Source: Pseudomonas entomophila
Lineage (GTDB): Bacteria > Pseudomonadota > Gammaproteobacteria > Pseudomonadales > Pseudomonadaceae
NCBI RefSeq assembly: GCF_029478665.1
Contig: NZ_JARPQB010000004.1
Coordinates: forward strand, 210,564-274,563
DNA length: 64,000 nucleotides
Direction of reading: 5' to 3'
Part shown: piece by piece, positions 53,267-62,544 of the stretch
How positions within the stretch are numbered: position 1 is the first letter of the stretch
How the letters are laid out: every line of letters starts with the position of its first letter
The notes under the pieces: model-generated
Told to the model about the DNA's origin: nothing
What the model saw: only the letters and a program-made list of their open reading frames with translations
The model's database searches: none
Position numbers and translations under genes: made by a program

Positions 53267-54574
53267 ATGAATGCAGCAGTGAACAACGGCCCGGCCCAGC
53301 GCGCGCCGTCCTATTACAGCGCCACCCTCAACGACATGACCGAGTACCCCACGCTCAAGGGCACGGTGCAAGTGGACGTGGCGATCATCGGCGGTGGTTT
53401 CACCGGCGTCGCCACTGCCGTGGAACTGGCCGAGCGCGGCCTGAAGGTGGCCATCGTCGAGACCAACCGCATCGGCTGGGGCGCCAGCGGGCGCAATGGC
53501 GGCCAGGTCACCGGCAGCCTGTCGGGCGACGAGGCCATGCGCACGCAGATGCGCGACCGGCTTGGTAGCGAGGTGGATGATTTCATCTGGCACCTGCGCT
53601 GGCGCGGCCACCAGATCATCGAGCAGCGCGTCGAGCGCTACGGCATCGCCTGCGACCTCAAGCACGGCCACCTGCACGCGGCGATGAAGCCGTCGCACCT
53701 GAACGAACTGCGCGCCTTCGAGGCCGAGGCCCAGCGCCGCGGCATGGGCGACCAGGTGCAACTGCTCGACCGCAGCGCCATGCAGCGCCACCTGCAGAGC
53801 CCGCTGTACCTCGGCGCGCTGAAGAACCGCCGCAACCTGCACCTGCACCCGCTCAACCTGTGCCTGGGCGAGGCCCGCGCCGCCCATGGCCTGGGGGCGC
53901 TGGTGTTCGAGAACTCGCAAGTGCTGGAAATCGTCCACGGCCCACGCCCGGCCGTGGTCACCGCCCAGGGCCGCATCGAGGCGCGCCAGGTGATGCTGGC
54001 CGGCGACGTGTACCACAAGCTGGAAAAGCGCCAGCTCAAGGGCAAGATTTTCCCGGCCATGGGCGGCATCGTCACCACCGCGCCGCTGGGCGAACTGGCC
54101 GAGCAGATCAACCCCCAGGACCTGGCGGTGTACGACTGCCGCTTCGTCCTCGACTACTACCGCCTGACCGCCGACAAGCGCCTGCTGTTTGGTGGCGGCG
54201 CCAACTATTCCGGGCGTGATTCGCGGGATATCGAGGCAGAGCTGCGCCCGTGCATCGAACGCACTTTCCCGGCGCTCAAGGGCGTGCCGATCGAGTTCCA
54301 GTGGAGCTGCGCCATGGGCATCGTGGTCAACCGCATCCCGCAGCTGGGCAAGCTGTCGGACAACGTCTGGTACTGCCAGGGCTATTCCGGGCACGGCATC
54401 GCCACCAGCCACATCATGGGCGAGATCATGGCCGAGGCGCTGACCGGTACGCTGGAGAAGTTCGACACCTTCGCGGCGTGCAAGCACATCAAGGTGCCGA
54501 TGGGGGACTTGCTGGGGAACCCGCTGCTGGCGGCGGGGATGTGGTACTACCAGATGCTCGAGAAATTGCGCTGA
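53267..54574 (+). CDS. Gamma-glutamylputrescine oxidase-like FAD-dependent oxidoreductase (PuuB/PauB-like)
   Basis: A 435-residue DAO-family flavoenzyme. Dinucleotide-binding 'VAIIGGGFTGVATAVELAERG' (split here as GGGFTG core) near 40, then 'IGWGASGRNGGQVTGS', and C-terminal FAD contact 'YCQGYSGHGIATSHIMGE' near 385. It oxidises gamma-glutamyl-polyamines to aldehydes with H2O2 release in the route started by the preceding ligase. AGAAGGA lies 7 nt before the ATG. The pair forms a two-gene operon. Confidence 0.88.
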   Translation: MNAAVNNGPAQRAPSYYSATLNDMTEYPTLKGTVQVDVAIIGGGFTGVATAVELAERGLKVAIVETNRIGWGASGRNGGQVTGSLSGDEAMRTQMRDRLGSEVDDFIWHLRWRGHQIIEQRVERYGIACDLKHGHLHAAMKPSHLNELRAFEAEAQRRGMGDQVQLLDRSAMQRHLQSPLYLGALKNRRNLHLHPLNLCLGEARAAHGLGALVFENSQVLEIVHGPRPAVVTAQGRIEARQVMLAGDVYHKLEKRQLKGKIFPAMGGIVTTAPLGELAEQINPQDLAVYDCRFVLDYYRLTADKRLLFGGGANYSGRDSRDIEAELRPCIERTFPALKGVPIEFQWSCAMGIVVNRIPQLGKLSDNVWYCQGYSGHGIATSHIMGEIMAEALTGTLEKFDTFAACKHIKVPMGDLLGNPLLAAGMWYYQMLEKLR

Positions 54575-54586
54575 GCCGCAGCTTCT

Positions 54587-54704
54587 CTGTAGGAGCGGCC
54601 TTGTGCCGCGAAAGGGCTGCAAAGCAGCCCCGGGATATCAGCGGCAACACATCAATCGATGGGGGTGCTTCGCACCCCTTTCGCGGCACAAGGCCGCTCC
54701 TACA
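54587..54704. repeat. REP pair (inverted)
   Basis: CTGTAGGAGCGGCCTTGTGC and its complement, with GCTGCAAAGCAGC and GGGTGCTTCGCACCC inner hairpins, between the convergent PuuB-like and fadD1 genes. Confidence 0.9.
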
Positions 54705-54724
54705 TCGATAGCGCAGGCTGCGGA

Positions 54725-56422
54725 TCAGGCGATCTTCTTCAGGCCCTGCTTCTTCAGCTCTTCGTCACGCAGTTCGCGGCGCAGGATCTTGCCGACGTTG
54801 GTGGTCGGCAGCGCATCGCGGAACTCGATGTAGCGCGGCACCTTGTAGCCGGTGACGTTGGCGCGCATGTGCTCCATCACCTGCTCCTTGGTCAGGGTCA
54901 TGCCCGGCTTGACCACGATGAACACCTTGATCACCTCGCCCGACTTCTCGTCCGGCACGCCGATGGCCGCGCTCTGCAGCACGCCCGGCAGGGCGGCGAG
55001 CACGTCTTCGAGCTCGTTGGGGTACACGTTGAAGCCCGAGACCAGGATCATGTCCTTCTTGCGGTCGACGATGCGCATGTAGCCATCCGGCTGGATCAGG
55101 GCGATGTCGCCGGTCTTCAGCCAGCCATCGCTGTCAAGGATCTCGGCGGTGGCCTCTTCGCGCTGCCAGTAGCCTTTCATGACCTGCGGGCCCTTCACGC
55201 ACAGCTCGCCCACTTCGCCCAGGGGCAGTTCCTGGCCGTTGTCGTCGATGACCTTGCACAACGTGGATGGCACCGGGATACCGATGGTGCCGACCTGGTT
55301 GGCATCGGACGGGTTGACCGCCGCCACCGGGCTGGTCTCGGTCATGCCATAGCCTTCGCAGATGGCGCAGCCGGTCACGGTCTTCCAGCGCTCGGCCACG
55401 CTCAGTTGCAGGGCCATGCCGCCAGACAAGGTGATCTTCAGCGCCGAGAAGTCCAGGTTGCGGAACGCCTCGTTGTTGCACAGGGCGACGAACAGCGTGT
55501 TCAGGCCGACGAAGCCGCTGAATTTCCACTTGCCCAGCTCCTTGACCATGGCCGGCAGGTCGCGCGGGTTGCTGATCAGGATGTTGTGGTTGCCGATCAG
55601 CATCATCGCCATGCAATGGAAGGTGAAGGCATAGATGTGGTACAGCGGCAGCGGGGTGATGAGGATCTCGCACCCTTCGTGCAGGTTCGAGCCCATCAGC
55701 GCGCGGCACTGCAGCATGTTGGCGACCAGGTTGCGGTGGCTGAGCATCGCCCCCTTGGCCACGCCGGTGGTGCCGCCGGTGTACTGCAGCACGGCCACGT
55801 CGTTGGGTTGCGGGTTGGCCTCGGTGACCGCCCCGCCCTTGCCCAGCGCCAGGGCATCGTTGAAGCGCACGGCGCCCGGCAGGTTGTAGGCCGGGACCAT
55901 TTTCTTCACGTACTTGATGACGCTGTTGATCAGCAGGCGCTTCAGAGGTGGCAACAGGTCGGCCACTTCGGTGACAATGACGTGTTTGACCTGGGTCTTG
56001 GGCACCACCTTTTCCGCCAGGTGCGCCATGTTCGCCAGGCACACCAAGGCTTTGGCGCCGGAGTCGTTGAACTGGTGCTCCAGCTCCCGCGCGGTATACA
56101 GCGGGTTGGTGTTGACCACGATCAGGCCGGCGCGCATGGCACCGAACACGGCGACCGGGTATTGCAGGACGTTCGGCAGTTGCACGGCGATGCGATCGCC
56201 GGGCTTGAGGTCGGTGTGCTGCTGCAGCCAGGCGGCGAAGGCACCGGACAGCGCGTACAGCTCGCCGTACGTGAGGGTCTTGCCCAGGTTGCTAAAGGCT
56301 GGTTTATCGGCAAAGCGTTGGCAGGATTGCTTGAGTACCGCCTGGATATTGGGGAATTCGTCAGGATTGATTTCCGCCGTGACCCCGGCTGGGTATTTAT
56401 CCTTCCAAAAATGTTCGATCAT
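54725..56422 (-). CDS. fadD1: Long-chain fatty acid-CoA ligase FadD1
   Basis: A 565-residue AMP-forming acyl-CoA synthetase that activates fatty acids for beta-oxidation. P-loop 'YTGGTTGVAKGAM', 'YGMTETSP' and 'GWLKTGDIALIQPDGYMRIVDRKKDMI' motifs, catalytic Lys in 'TNVGKILRREL' near the end. The ATG at 56422 has AAGGAG 9 nt upstream. It is the downstream gene of a tandem pair; P. putida and P. aeruginosa have the same fadD2-fadD1 arrangement. The 414-bp gap suggests an own promoter. Confidence 0.93.
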   Translation of the reverse strand: MIEHFWKDKYPAGVTAEINPDEFPNIQAVLKQSCQRFADKPAFSNLGKTLTYGELYALSGAFAAWLQQHTDLKPGDRIAVQLPNVLQYPVAVFGAMRAGLIVVNTNPLYTARELEHQFNDSGAKALVCLANMAHLAEKVVPKTQVKHVIVTEVADLLPPLKRLLINSVIKYVKKMVPAYNLPGAVRFNDALALGKGGAVTEANPQPNDVAVLQYTGGTTGVAKGAMLSHRNLVANMLQCRALMGSNLHEGCEILITPLPLYHIYAFTFHCMAMMLIGNHNILISNPRDLPAMVKELGKWKFSGFVGLNTLFVALCNNEAFRNLDFSALKITLSGGMALQLSVAERWKTVTGCAICEGYGMTETSPVAAVNPSDANQVGTIGIPVPSTLCKVIDDNGQELPLGEVGELCVKGPQVMKGYWQREEATAEILDSDGWLKTGDIALIQPDGYMRIVDRKKDMILVSGFNVYPNELEDVLAALPGVLQSAAIGVPDEKSGEVIKVFIVVKPGMTLTKEQVMEHMRANVTGYKVPRYIEFRDALPTTNVGKILRRELRDEELKKQGLKKIA

Positions 56423-56836
56423 GGAAGCCCGCTCCTTCAGCAACAGCGAATTCGGTATGCGTCGATGCGCTTATTATTGATATGGGATGACGGTTCATTG
56501 CAAACCGGATCATCTGAAAGCGCGCCGAGAGTAACAGCTTTGCCAGGGGTCGCCTAGAGGCCTGGACGGGCCGAATGGTCACAAAAATGACTCAATGAAC
56601 AATGCAGGTCATTTTTAGAGTATTTATCCAAAATGTCGCAATATCGGCTGAAAAGGCCGAGTTAGAGCCGCCAGCCCTGCAAGAACAATCTGTGTGAGCG
56701 GGTTCACCCGCGAATACGGTGGTGAACCGAGCCACCCATTCGCGGGTGAACCCGCTCCTACAGGAACCGCACCGGCCCTTTCGCCGGCAAAGCCGGCTCC
56801 TACATTATTTGCGCCGGGCGCAACACCTGTTAAACC
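56423..56836. other. Gap between fadD2 and fadD1
   Basis: 414 bp. About 56590-56660 is AT-rich and may hold the fadD1 promoter; 56694-56804 is REP sequence that could end fadD2 transcripts. No gene or clear FadR/PsrA-type operator seen. Confidence 0.6.
56694..56804. repeat. REP cluster (three copies)
   Basis: A copy starting GTGAGCGGGTTCACCCGCGA, its inverted partner CGCGGGTGAACCCGCTCCTA, then a third, different copy TTTCGCCGGCAAAGCCGGCT in the same orientation as the second. Confidence 0.88.
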
Positions 56837-58525
56837 TCACGCAATATCTCGCAACTCGCGCCGCAGGATCTTGCCCACCGGCGTCATCGGCAGCGACTCC
56901 CGCACGACAATCTGCTTCGGCACCTTGTACCCCGTGAAGTTAGCCTTGCAGTAAGCCTTGAGCTCATCGACATCGACCCCGCCCTCACGCGCCACCACGA
57001 ACAACTTCACCGCCTCCCCCGAACGCTCGTCCGGCACGCCGATGGCCGCGCAGTTGGCCACTTGCGGGTGGTTCATCACCACGTCCTCGATCTCGTTGGG
57101 GTACACGTTGAAGCCGGAGACGATGATCATGTCCTTCTTGCGGTCGACGATACGGGTGAAGCCGTCCGGGTCGATGATCGCGATATCGCCGGTCTTGAAC
57201 CAGCCCTCGGCGTCCAACGCCTGGGCGGTAGCCTCCGGCTGCTGCCAGTAGCCCTTCATCACCTGCGGCCCCTTGATGCACAGCTCGCCCCGCTCGCCCA
57301 GCGCCTGCTCGATGCCGGCATCGTCGATCACCTTGAACGCGGTGTTCGGCACCGGCATGCCCACAGTGCCCAGGCGCGCCAGCTGGCCGTAGGGGTTGGT
57401 GCTGGCCACCGGCGAGGTTTCGGTCAGGCCATAGCCCTCGACGATGCGGCAACCGGTCAGCGCCTCCCAGCGTTCAGCGGTGGCCTTGACCAGGGCGGTG
57501 CCCCCCGAGTTGGTGACCTTCAAGGCGGAGAAGTCGAGCGACTTGAAGCCTGGGTTGTCCATCAGCGCGACGAACAGGGTGTTCAACCCCAGCAGCGCCG
57601 AGAAGCGCCACTTGCCCAGTTCCTTGATGAAGCCCGGTATGTCCCGCGGGTTGGTGATCAGCACATTGTGGTTGCCGGTGACCATCATGCACATGCAGTT
57701 CGCGGTGAAGGCATAGATGTGGTACAGCGGCAGCGGCGCGATCATCACCTCCTGCCCTTCCTTGATCAGCGGCTGGCCATCGGCGCCGCGCTGGCAGAAA
57801 CAGGCCAGGACCTGGAGCATGTTGGCGACCAGGTTGCCGTGGGTGAGCATCGCGCCCTTGGCCAGCCCCGTGGTGCCGCCGGTGTACTGCAGCACGGCGA
57901 CGTCGTCGAGCGCCTGCGATACCGGCTTGTGGCCGAGCCCGCGCCCCTGGCGCAACACCTGCTTGAACGACACGGCCTGGGGCAGGTGGTAAGCCGGCAC
58001 CATCTTCTTTACCTTGTCGACCACGGTGTTGACCAGCCAGCCCTTGAGCGCGGGCAGCATGTCGCCCATCTTCGCCTCGATCAGGTACTCGATGCCGGTG
58101 TCGTGCAGCACTTCCTGCACGCGCTTGCCGAACATGTTCAGGTAGACCAGGGCGCGGGCGCCGGAGTCCTTGAACTGGTGGCGCATCTCGCGCTCGGTGT
58201 ACAGCGGGTTGGTGTTGACCACGATCAGCCCGGCGCGCATGGCGCCGAACACGGCGATGGGGTACTGCAGGACGTTGGGCATCTGCACCGCGATGCGGTC
58301 GCCCGGCACCAGTTCGGTGTGCTGCTGCAACCAGGCGGCGAAGGCCGCGGAGTAGCGGTCGAGCTCGGCGTAGCTGAGGGTCACCCCCAGGTTGCTGAAC
58401 GCCGGGCGGTCGGCGAAACGCTTGCAGGAGCGCTCGAAGACATCGACGACAGACTTGTACGCATTCATGTCAATGGTGGAAGGCACGCCCGCCGGGCGCT
58501 TGTCGTTCCAGAAATCGGCTTGCAT
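56837..58525 (-). CDS. fadD2: Long-chain fatty acid-CoA ligase FadD2
   Basis: A 562-residue paralogue of FadD1 with the same motifs: 'YTGGTTGLAKGAM', 'YGLTETSPVAST', 'GWFKTGDIAIIDPDGFTRIVDRKKDMI' and 'TPVGKILRREL'. The two presumably differ in chain-length preference, as reported for P. aeruginosa. AGAGGAAC precedes the ATG at 58525. It is divergent from the hydrolase/phaJ1 pair, an order shared with P. aeruginosa PA3299-PA3302 (from memory). Confidence 0.93.
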   Translation of the reverse strand: MQADFWNDKRPAGVPSTIDMNAYKSVVDVFERSCKRFADRPAFSNLGVTLSYAELDRYSAAFAAWLQQHTELVPGDRIAVQMPNVLQYPIAVFGAMRAGLIVVNTNPLYTEREMRHQFKDSGARALVYLNMFGKRVQEVLHDTGIEYLIEAKMGDMLPALKGWLVNTVVDKVKKMVPAYHLPQAVSFKQVLRQGRGLGHKPVSQALDDVAVLQYTGGTTGLAKGAMLTHGNLVANMLQVLACFCQRGADGQPLIKEGQEVMIAPLPLYHIYAFTANCMCMMVTGNHNVLITNPRDIPGFIKELGKWRFSALLGLNTLFVALMDNPGFKSLDFSALKVTNSGGTALVKATAERWEALTGCRIVEGYGLTETSPVASTNPYGQLARLGTVGMPVPNTAFKVIDDAGIEQALGERGELCIKGPQVMKGYWQQPEATAQALDAEGWFKTGDIAIIDPDGFTRIVDRKKDMIIVSGFNVYPNEIEDVVMNHPQVANCAAIGVPDERSGEAVKLFVVAREGGVDVDELKAYCKANFTGYKVPKQIVVRESLPMTPVGKILRRELRDIA

Positions 58526-58728
58526 TTATTGTTGTTCCTCTGCCGGGACCGTCCCTGACCTGATCGCCGGGTGGCAAAAAGGCGTTCTGCCGACGTTAGC
58601 AGCAATGTCGAAGGTGGCAAATACGCCAAGTGCCGCCATTAACATTGTGAATCTTATTTCTGCCCTTCCTGCAATCCGGCCCTTTGCGCATACACTGTGT
58701 GGTCAACCTCTGCGCGCAAGGACCCGCC

Positions 58729-59673
58729 ATGCCCCACGACGCCTTCTGGCTCCCCGCCAGCGAGCATTGCAGCCTGTATGTGCACCAGTGGCTACCCAGC
58801 AAACCGGTCAAGGCCGTGGTGTTGCTGGCCCATGGCATGGCCGAGCACGCGGCGCGCTACCAGCGCCTGGGCCACGCCCTGAACGATGCCGGCTACGCCC
58901 TGTTCGCCCACGACCAGCGCGGCCATGGGCGCACCGCCGAGCTGGGCAGCCTGGGCCTGTTCGCCAGCCATAATGGCTGGAATGCCGTGGTCAACGACCT
59001 GGGCCTGCTGGCCCAGCACATCGGCCAGCAGTTCCCCGGCACGCCGCTGTTCCTGTTTGGCCACAGCATGGGCAGCTACATCGCCCAGGCCTACCTGCTG
59101 CACCACAGCGCCAGCCTGCAGGGGGCGATCCTCAGCGGCTCCAACTTCCAGCCCGTGGCGCTGTACCGCGCGGCGCGCCTGATCGCCCGACTCGAAGCCT
59201 GGCGCCAGGGCCCGCTGGGCAAGAGCGCGCTGATCGACTGGCTGTCGTTCGGCTCGTTCAACAAGGCGTTCAAGCCCAACCGCACCGCCTTCGACTGGCT
59301 CAGCCGCGACGCGGCCGAGGTGGACAAGTACGTCGCCGACCCGCTGTGCGGCTATCGCTGCAGCAACCAGCTGTGGCTCGACCTGCTGCAGGGCCTGGCG
59401 CAGATCAGCCAGAAGAAGAACCTCGCGCAGATCGACCCGAACCTGCCGATCTTGGTGTTGGGCGGCGAATGTGATCCGGTGAGTGCCGGCAAGCGTCTCA
59501 CCCTTTTGGCCGATGCCCTGCGCGCGACCGGCAACCGCCATGTGCAGTTGCGCGTCTACCCTGGCGCCCGGCACGAAGTGCTCAATGAAACCCATCGCGA
59601 CGAGGTCACCGCCGACATCATCGGCTGGCTGGAGCAGGCGCTGGCCCTTGGCCGCCCCGCCCGCAGTGAATGA
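58729..59673 (+). CDS. Alpha/beta hydrolase, monoacylglycerol lipase-like
   Basis: A 314-residue lysophospholipase/monoacylglycerol-lipase-like hydrolase ('serine aminopeptidase S33' group). 'AHGMAEHAARYQRL' oxyanion loop, 'AHDQRGHGRTA', nucleophile 'FGHSMGS' (Ser near 118), acid near 'GGECDPVS' and His in 'YPGARHEVLNE'. Position opposite fadD2 and 34 bp before phaJ1 suggests it releases fatty acids that the ligases activate. The ATG at 58729 has AAGGAC upstream. Confidence 0.87.
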   Translation: MPHDAFWLPASEHCSLYVHQWLPSKPVKAVVLLAHGMAEHAARYQRLGHALNDAGYALFAHDQRGHGRTAELGSLGLFASHNGWNAVVNDLGLLAQHIGQQFPGTPLFLFGHSMGSYIAQAYLLHHSASLQGAILSGSNFQPVALYRAARLIARLEAWRQGPLGKSALIDWLSFGSFNKAFKPNRTAFDWLSRDAAEVDKYVADPLCGYRCSNQLWLDLLQGLAQISQKKNLAQIDPNLPILVLGGECDPVSAGKRLTLLADALRATGNRHVQLRVYPGARHEVLNETHRDEVTADIIGWLEQALALGRPARSE

Positions 59674-59707
59674 TAGGCCCCCTCGCCCAACGCTCAAGGA
59701 AGCCCCG

Positions 59708-60178
59708 ATGACCCAGGTCACCAACACGCCTTACGAAGCCCTCGAAGTCGGCCAGAAAGCCGAATACAAGAAGTCCGTCGAAGAGCGCGACATTCAGCTG
59801 TTCGCCGCGATGTCCGGTGACCACAACCCGGTGCACCTGGACGCCGAGTTCGCCGCCAAGAGCATGTTCCGCGAGCGCATCGCCCATGGCATGTTCAGCG
59901 GCGCGCTGATCAGCGCCGCGGTGGCCTGCACCCTGCCGGGCCCCGGCACCATCTACCTGGGGCAGCAGATGAGCTTCCAGAAGCCGGTGAAGATCGGCGA
60001 CACCCTGACCGTGCGCCTGGAGATTCTCGAGAAGCTGCCCAAGTTCAAGGTGCGCATTGCCACCAACGTCTACAACCAGAACGACGAGCTGGTGGTCGAG
60101 GGCGAGGCCGAGATCCTGGCGCCACGCAAGCAGCAGACCGTCGAGCTGGTGAGCCCGCCGAATTTCGTGGCGAGCTGA
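59708..60178 (+). CDS. phaJ1: (R)-specific enoyl-CoA hydratase, MaoC family
   Basis: A 156-residue hot-dog fold hydratase. Hydratase-2 motif 'FAAMSGDHNPVHLDAEFA' supplies the catalytic Asp and His; 'GMFSGALISAAV' follows. Length and sequence fit PhaJ1, which turns trans-2-enoyl-CoA from beta-oxidation into (R)-3-hydroxyacyl-CoA, the monomer for polyhydroxyalkanoate synthesis. AAGGAA lies 6 nt before the ATG. Its neighbours fadD1, fadD2 and the hydrolase place it in fatty-acid use. Confidence 0.88.
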   Translation: MTQVTNTPYEALEVGQKAEYKKSVEERDIQLFAAMSGDHNPVHLDAEFAAKSMFRERIAHGMFSGALISAAVACTLPGPGTIYLGQQMSFQKPVKIGDTLTVRLEILEKLPKFKVRIATNVYNQNDELVVEGEAEILAPRKQQTVELVSPPNFVAS

Positions 60179-60230
60179 GCGGCTGGCCTGCCCGTCAGGG
60201 GTGTTCGACGGAAGCGTTTAAGCGCCCTGT

Positions 60231-60345
60231 AGATCGAGCGCCGCCTGCACGGCGCATCGCGGCTGAAGCCGCTCCTACCTTCTGGCCCCACCCGCCTGTA
60301 GGAGCGGATTCATCCGCGATGCGCCGCGCGAGCGGCGCTCGATCT
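60231..60345. repeat. Compound REP locus with outer inverted repeat
   Basis: Outer arms AGATCGAGCGCCGC (60231-60244) and GCGGCGCTCGATCT (60332-60345) are perfect complements and enclose two REP copies (TCGCGGCTGAAGCCGCTCCT and TGTAGGAGCGGATTCATCCG). It lies between the convergent phaJ1 and sigma-factor genes. Confidence 0.85.
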
Positions 60346-60409
60346 CAAGAACGCTACAAGGCAATCGCTCTACACTGACCACGCCAACAATTTCTCACCA
60401 GACCTTGGT

Positions 60410-61651
60410 TCACGAGCCCAGCTCCCGCAGGCGCCGCTCGATATGCCGCCGCTCCGGCCCCTGGCGGGCCAACGCCAGGGCCTGGCGCCAGGCGCCACGG
60501 GCCTGTTCGACATGGCCCAGCTGCCGATGCAGCTCCGCCCGCGCGGCATGGGCCAGGTGGTAGTCGCCCAGCTCGCCCCGCTCGAGAATCGCCTCCACCG
60601 CCCGCAGCCCCACCGCCGCGCCATCGCGCCTGGCCAGCGCCGCCGCCCAGTTCAACTCCACCACCGGCGACGGCCAGTGGCGCAGCAACAGCTCGTACAA
60701 CCCGACGATCTCCGCCCAGTCCGTCGCCTCGGCGCTGGGGGCCTCGGCGTGCAGCGCGGCAATCGCCGCCTGCACGCTGTACGGGCCAATCTCGCGGCCG
60801 CGCAGGGCCTGGCGCACCAGCTGGCAACCTTCCTCGATCTGCGCGCGATCCCACAGGCCCCGGTCCTGCTCATCGAGCACCACCAGCTCACCCTCGTGGT
60901 CGCTGCGCGCACGCTGGCGCGACGCCTGCAGCAGCATCAGCGCCAACAGGCCGAGCACTTCCGCGTCCGGCAACAACTGCGCCAGCAGGCGCCCCAGGCG
61001 GATCGCCTCGTCGGTCAGCTCGCGGGTGACCACATCCTCCCCCGACGACGCCGAATAGCCCTCGTTGAACACCAGGTAGATCACCCGCAACACGCTCTCC
61101 AGGCGCTCGGGCAACTCGGCCAGCGCCGGCACCTGGTACGGGATCTTCGCATCGCGGATCTTCGCCTTGGCCCGCACGATGCGCTGGGCGATGGTGGCCG
61201 GGCTCTGCAGGAAGGCGCGGGCGATCTGCTCGGTGGTGAGGTCGCAGACTTCGCGCAACGTCAGCGGCACCTGGGCGTCGGCCGCCAGTGCCGGGTGGCA
61301 GCAGGTGAAGATCAAGCGCAGGCGGTCGTCGGCCAGCAGCTCCTCTTCACCCGGGTCCTGGGCCTCGCCTTCGAGCAGCATGATCAGGTCGGCCTGGGAA
61401 CGGTCGAAACGGGCGCGCCGGCGCAAGGCGTCGATGGCCTTGAAACGCCCGGTGGAGACCAGCCAGGCGCGCGGGTTGTCGGGGATGCCGTCGCGCTGCC
61501 AACGCTCCACGGCGATGAAGAAGGCATCGTGCATGGCCTCCTCGGCCAGGTCGAAATCGCCCAGCAGGCGGATCAGCGTGGCCAGGATGCGCCGCGACTC
61601 CTGGCGGTAGACGGTCTCGACCTGCCGGCGAACCTGTTCGGTACTGTTCAT
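60410..61651 (-). CDS. ECF42-type RNA polymerase sigma factor with C-terminal TPR extension
   Basis: A 413-residue sigma-70-family factor. Sigma2 region 'LGDFDLAEEAMHDAFFIAVERW...PRAWLVSTGRFKAIDALRR' (split) at about 25-80, sigma4 'LTLREVCDLTTEQIARAFLQSPATIAQRIVRAK' at about 130-165, then a helical DUF6596/TPR-like C-terminal half ('RGAWRQALALARQGPERRHIERRL' at the end). This layout defines the ECF42 group, which has no anti-sigma factor and is encoded with DGPF proteins, as here. Its ATG overlaps the SRPBCC stop by one base (TGATG). Confidence 0.9.
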   Translation of the reverse strand: MNSTEQVRRQVETVYRQESRRILATLIRLLGDFDLAEEAMHDAFFIAVERWQRDGIPDNPRAWLVSTGRFKAIDALRRRARFDRSQADLIMLLEGEAQDPGEEELLADDRLRLIFTCCHPALAADAQVPLTLREVCDLTTEQIARAFLQSPATIAQRIVRAKAKIRDAKIPYQVPALAELPERLESVLRVIYLVFNEGYSASSGEDVVTRELTDEAIRLGRLLAQLLPDAEVLGLLALMLLQASRQRARSDHEGELVVLDEQDRGLWDRAQIEEGCQLVRQALRGREIGPYSVQAAIAALHAEAPSAEATDWAEIVGLYELLLRHWPSPVVELNWAAALARRDGAAVGLRAVEAILERGELGDYHLAHAARAELHRQLGHVEQARGAWRQALALARQGPERRHIERRLRELGS

Positions 61652-62136
61652 CAGTCCGGCATCCGCTGGGTCACCACCTCCACCAGGCGGTCCAGGCTCT
61701 CTCCCCAGCCCTGGTGGAAGCCCATTTCCTCATGGGCGCGGCAGTCGGCGGCGTTCCAGTGCCAGGCGCGGGCGGTGTAGCGGGTCTTGCCGTGCTCGTC
61801 GTCGAAGCTGACCACCGCGGTCATGAAGGCCTTGTCGGACGGCACCCAGCCAGGCCGGAAGGCATCGGTGAACACCAGCCGGTGCGGCGCCTGGATTTCC
61901 AGGAACACGCCCTGGTGGGGGTACTCGGTGCCGTCGGGGGCGCGCATGAGGGTGCGGAACAACCCGCCCGGCCACAACTGCATCTCGCATTCCGGGGTGG
62001 TCATGCCATGGGGGCCCCACCACTGCATCAGCCATTCCGGCTCGGTCCAGGCGCGGAACACCTTGGCGGGCGGAGCGTCGATCAGGCGGCTGATGGCCAG
62101 CTCATGCTGGGGTTGTGCCGGTTGTGCCAGAGTCAT
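61651..62136 (-). CDS. SRPBCC/AHSA1-domain protein
   Basis: A 161-residue START-like ligand-binding protein of the AHSA1 group: 'ISRLIDAPPAKVFRAWTEPEWLMQWWGP' at the N terminus, 'FLEIQAPHRLVFTDAFRPGW' in the middle and 'GWGESLDRLVEV' at the end. It probably binds a hydrophobic small molecule; the ligand is unknown. GGAGAACG precedes the ATG. Part of the sigma-factor operon. Confidence 0.9.
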   Translation of the reverse strand: MTLAQPAQPQHELAISRLIDAPPAKVFRAWTEPEWLMQWWGPHGMTTPECEMQLWPGGLFRTLMRAPDGTEYPHQGVFLEIQAPHRLVFTDAFRPGWVPSDKAFMTAVVSFDDEHGKTRYTARAWHWNAADCRAHEEMGFHQGWGESLDRLVEVVTQRMPD

Positions 62137-62157
62137 TGTTGTCGTTCTCCATCCGGT

Positions 62158-62502
62158 TCAGGGTTGCAGTTCGCGCACCGGCCGCACTTCGACGCTGCCG
62201 ACCCGCGCCGCCGGGATGCCCTTGGCGATGTTCAGCGCCTCGTTGAGGTCGCGGGCATCCACCAGGTAGAAGCCGGCCAGCTGCTCTTTCGTCTCGGCGA
62301 AGGGGCCGTCGGTCAGGCTCATGCGGCCACCGCGCACGCGCACCGTGGTGGCGGTTTGCACGGGCTTGAGCGCCTCGGCGGCGAGCATCCGCCCGGAGCC
62401 CTGGATGGACTCGGCGTAGGCCATGCATTCGGCGTCTTCGGGGCTGTCGGGCAGGCTGTGCAGCAACCCCTCGTCACAATAGACCAGGCACAGGTATTTC
62501 AT
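62158..62502 (-). CDS. YciI/DGPF-domain protein
   Basis: A 114-residue protein with the DGPF motif ('LTDGPFAETKEQLAGFYLVD') and N-terminal 'MKYLCLVYCDEG'. DGPF proteins are the hallmark partners of ECF42 sigma factors and are thought to sense or feed the signal. It is 21 bp upstream of the SRPBCC gene; GGAGA precedes the ATG. Confidence 0.92.
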   Translation of the reverse strand: MKYLCLVYCDEGLLHSLPDSPEDAECMAYAESIQGSGRMLAAEALKPVQTATTVRVRGGRMSLTDGPFAETKEQLAGFYLVDARDLNEALNIAKGIPAARVGSVEVRPVRELQP

Positions 62503-62544
62503 GATCGTCTCCAGGGTGAGGTGGCGATAGGCGGTCGACGGCGT

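Noticed and set aside
56837..58525. FadD1/FadD2 tandem as an assembly duplication
   Set aside because: The two proteins differ clearly in sequence and length and the same pair exists in other pseudomonads.
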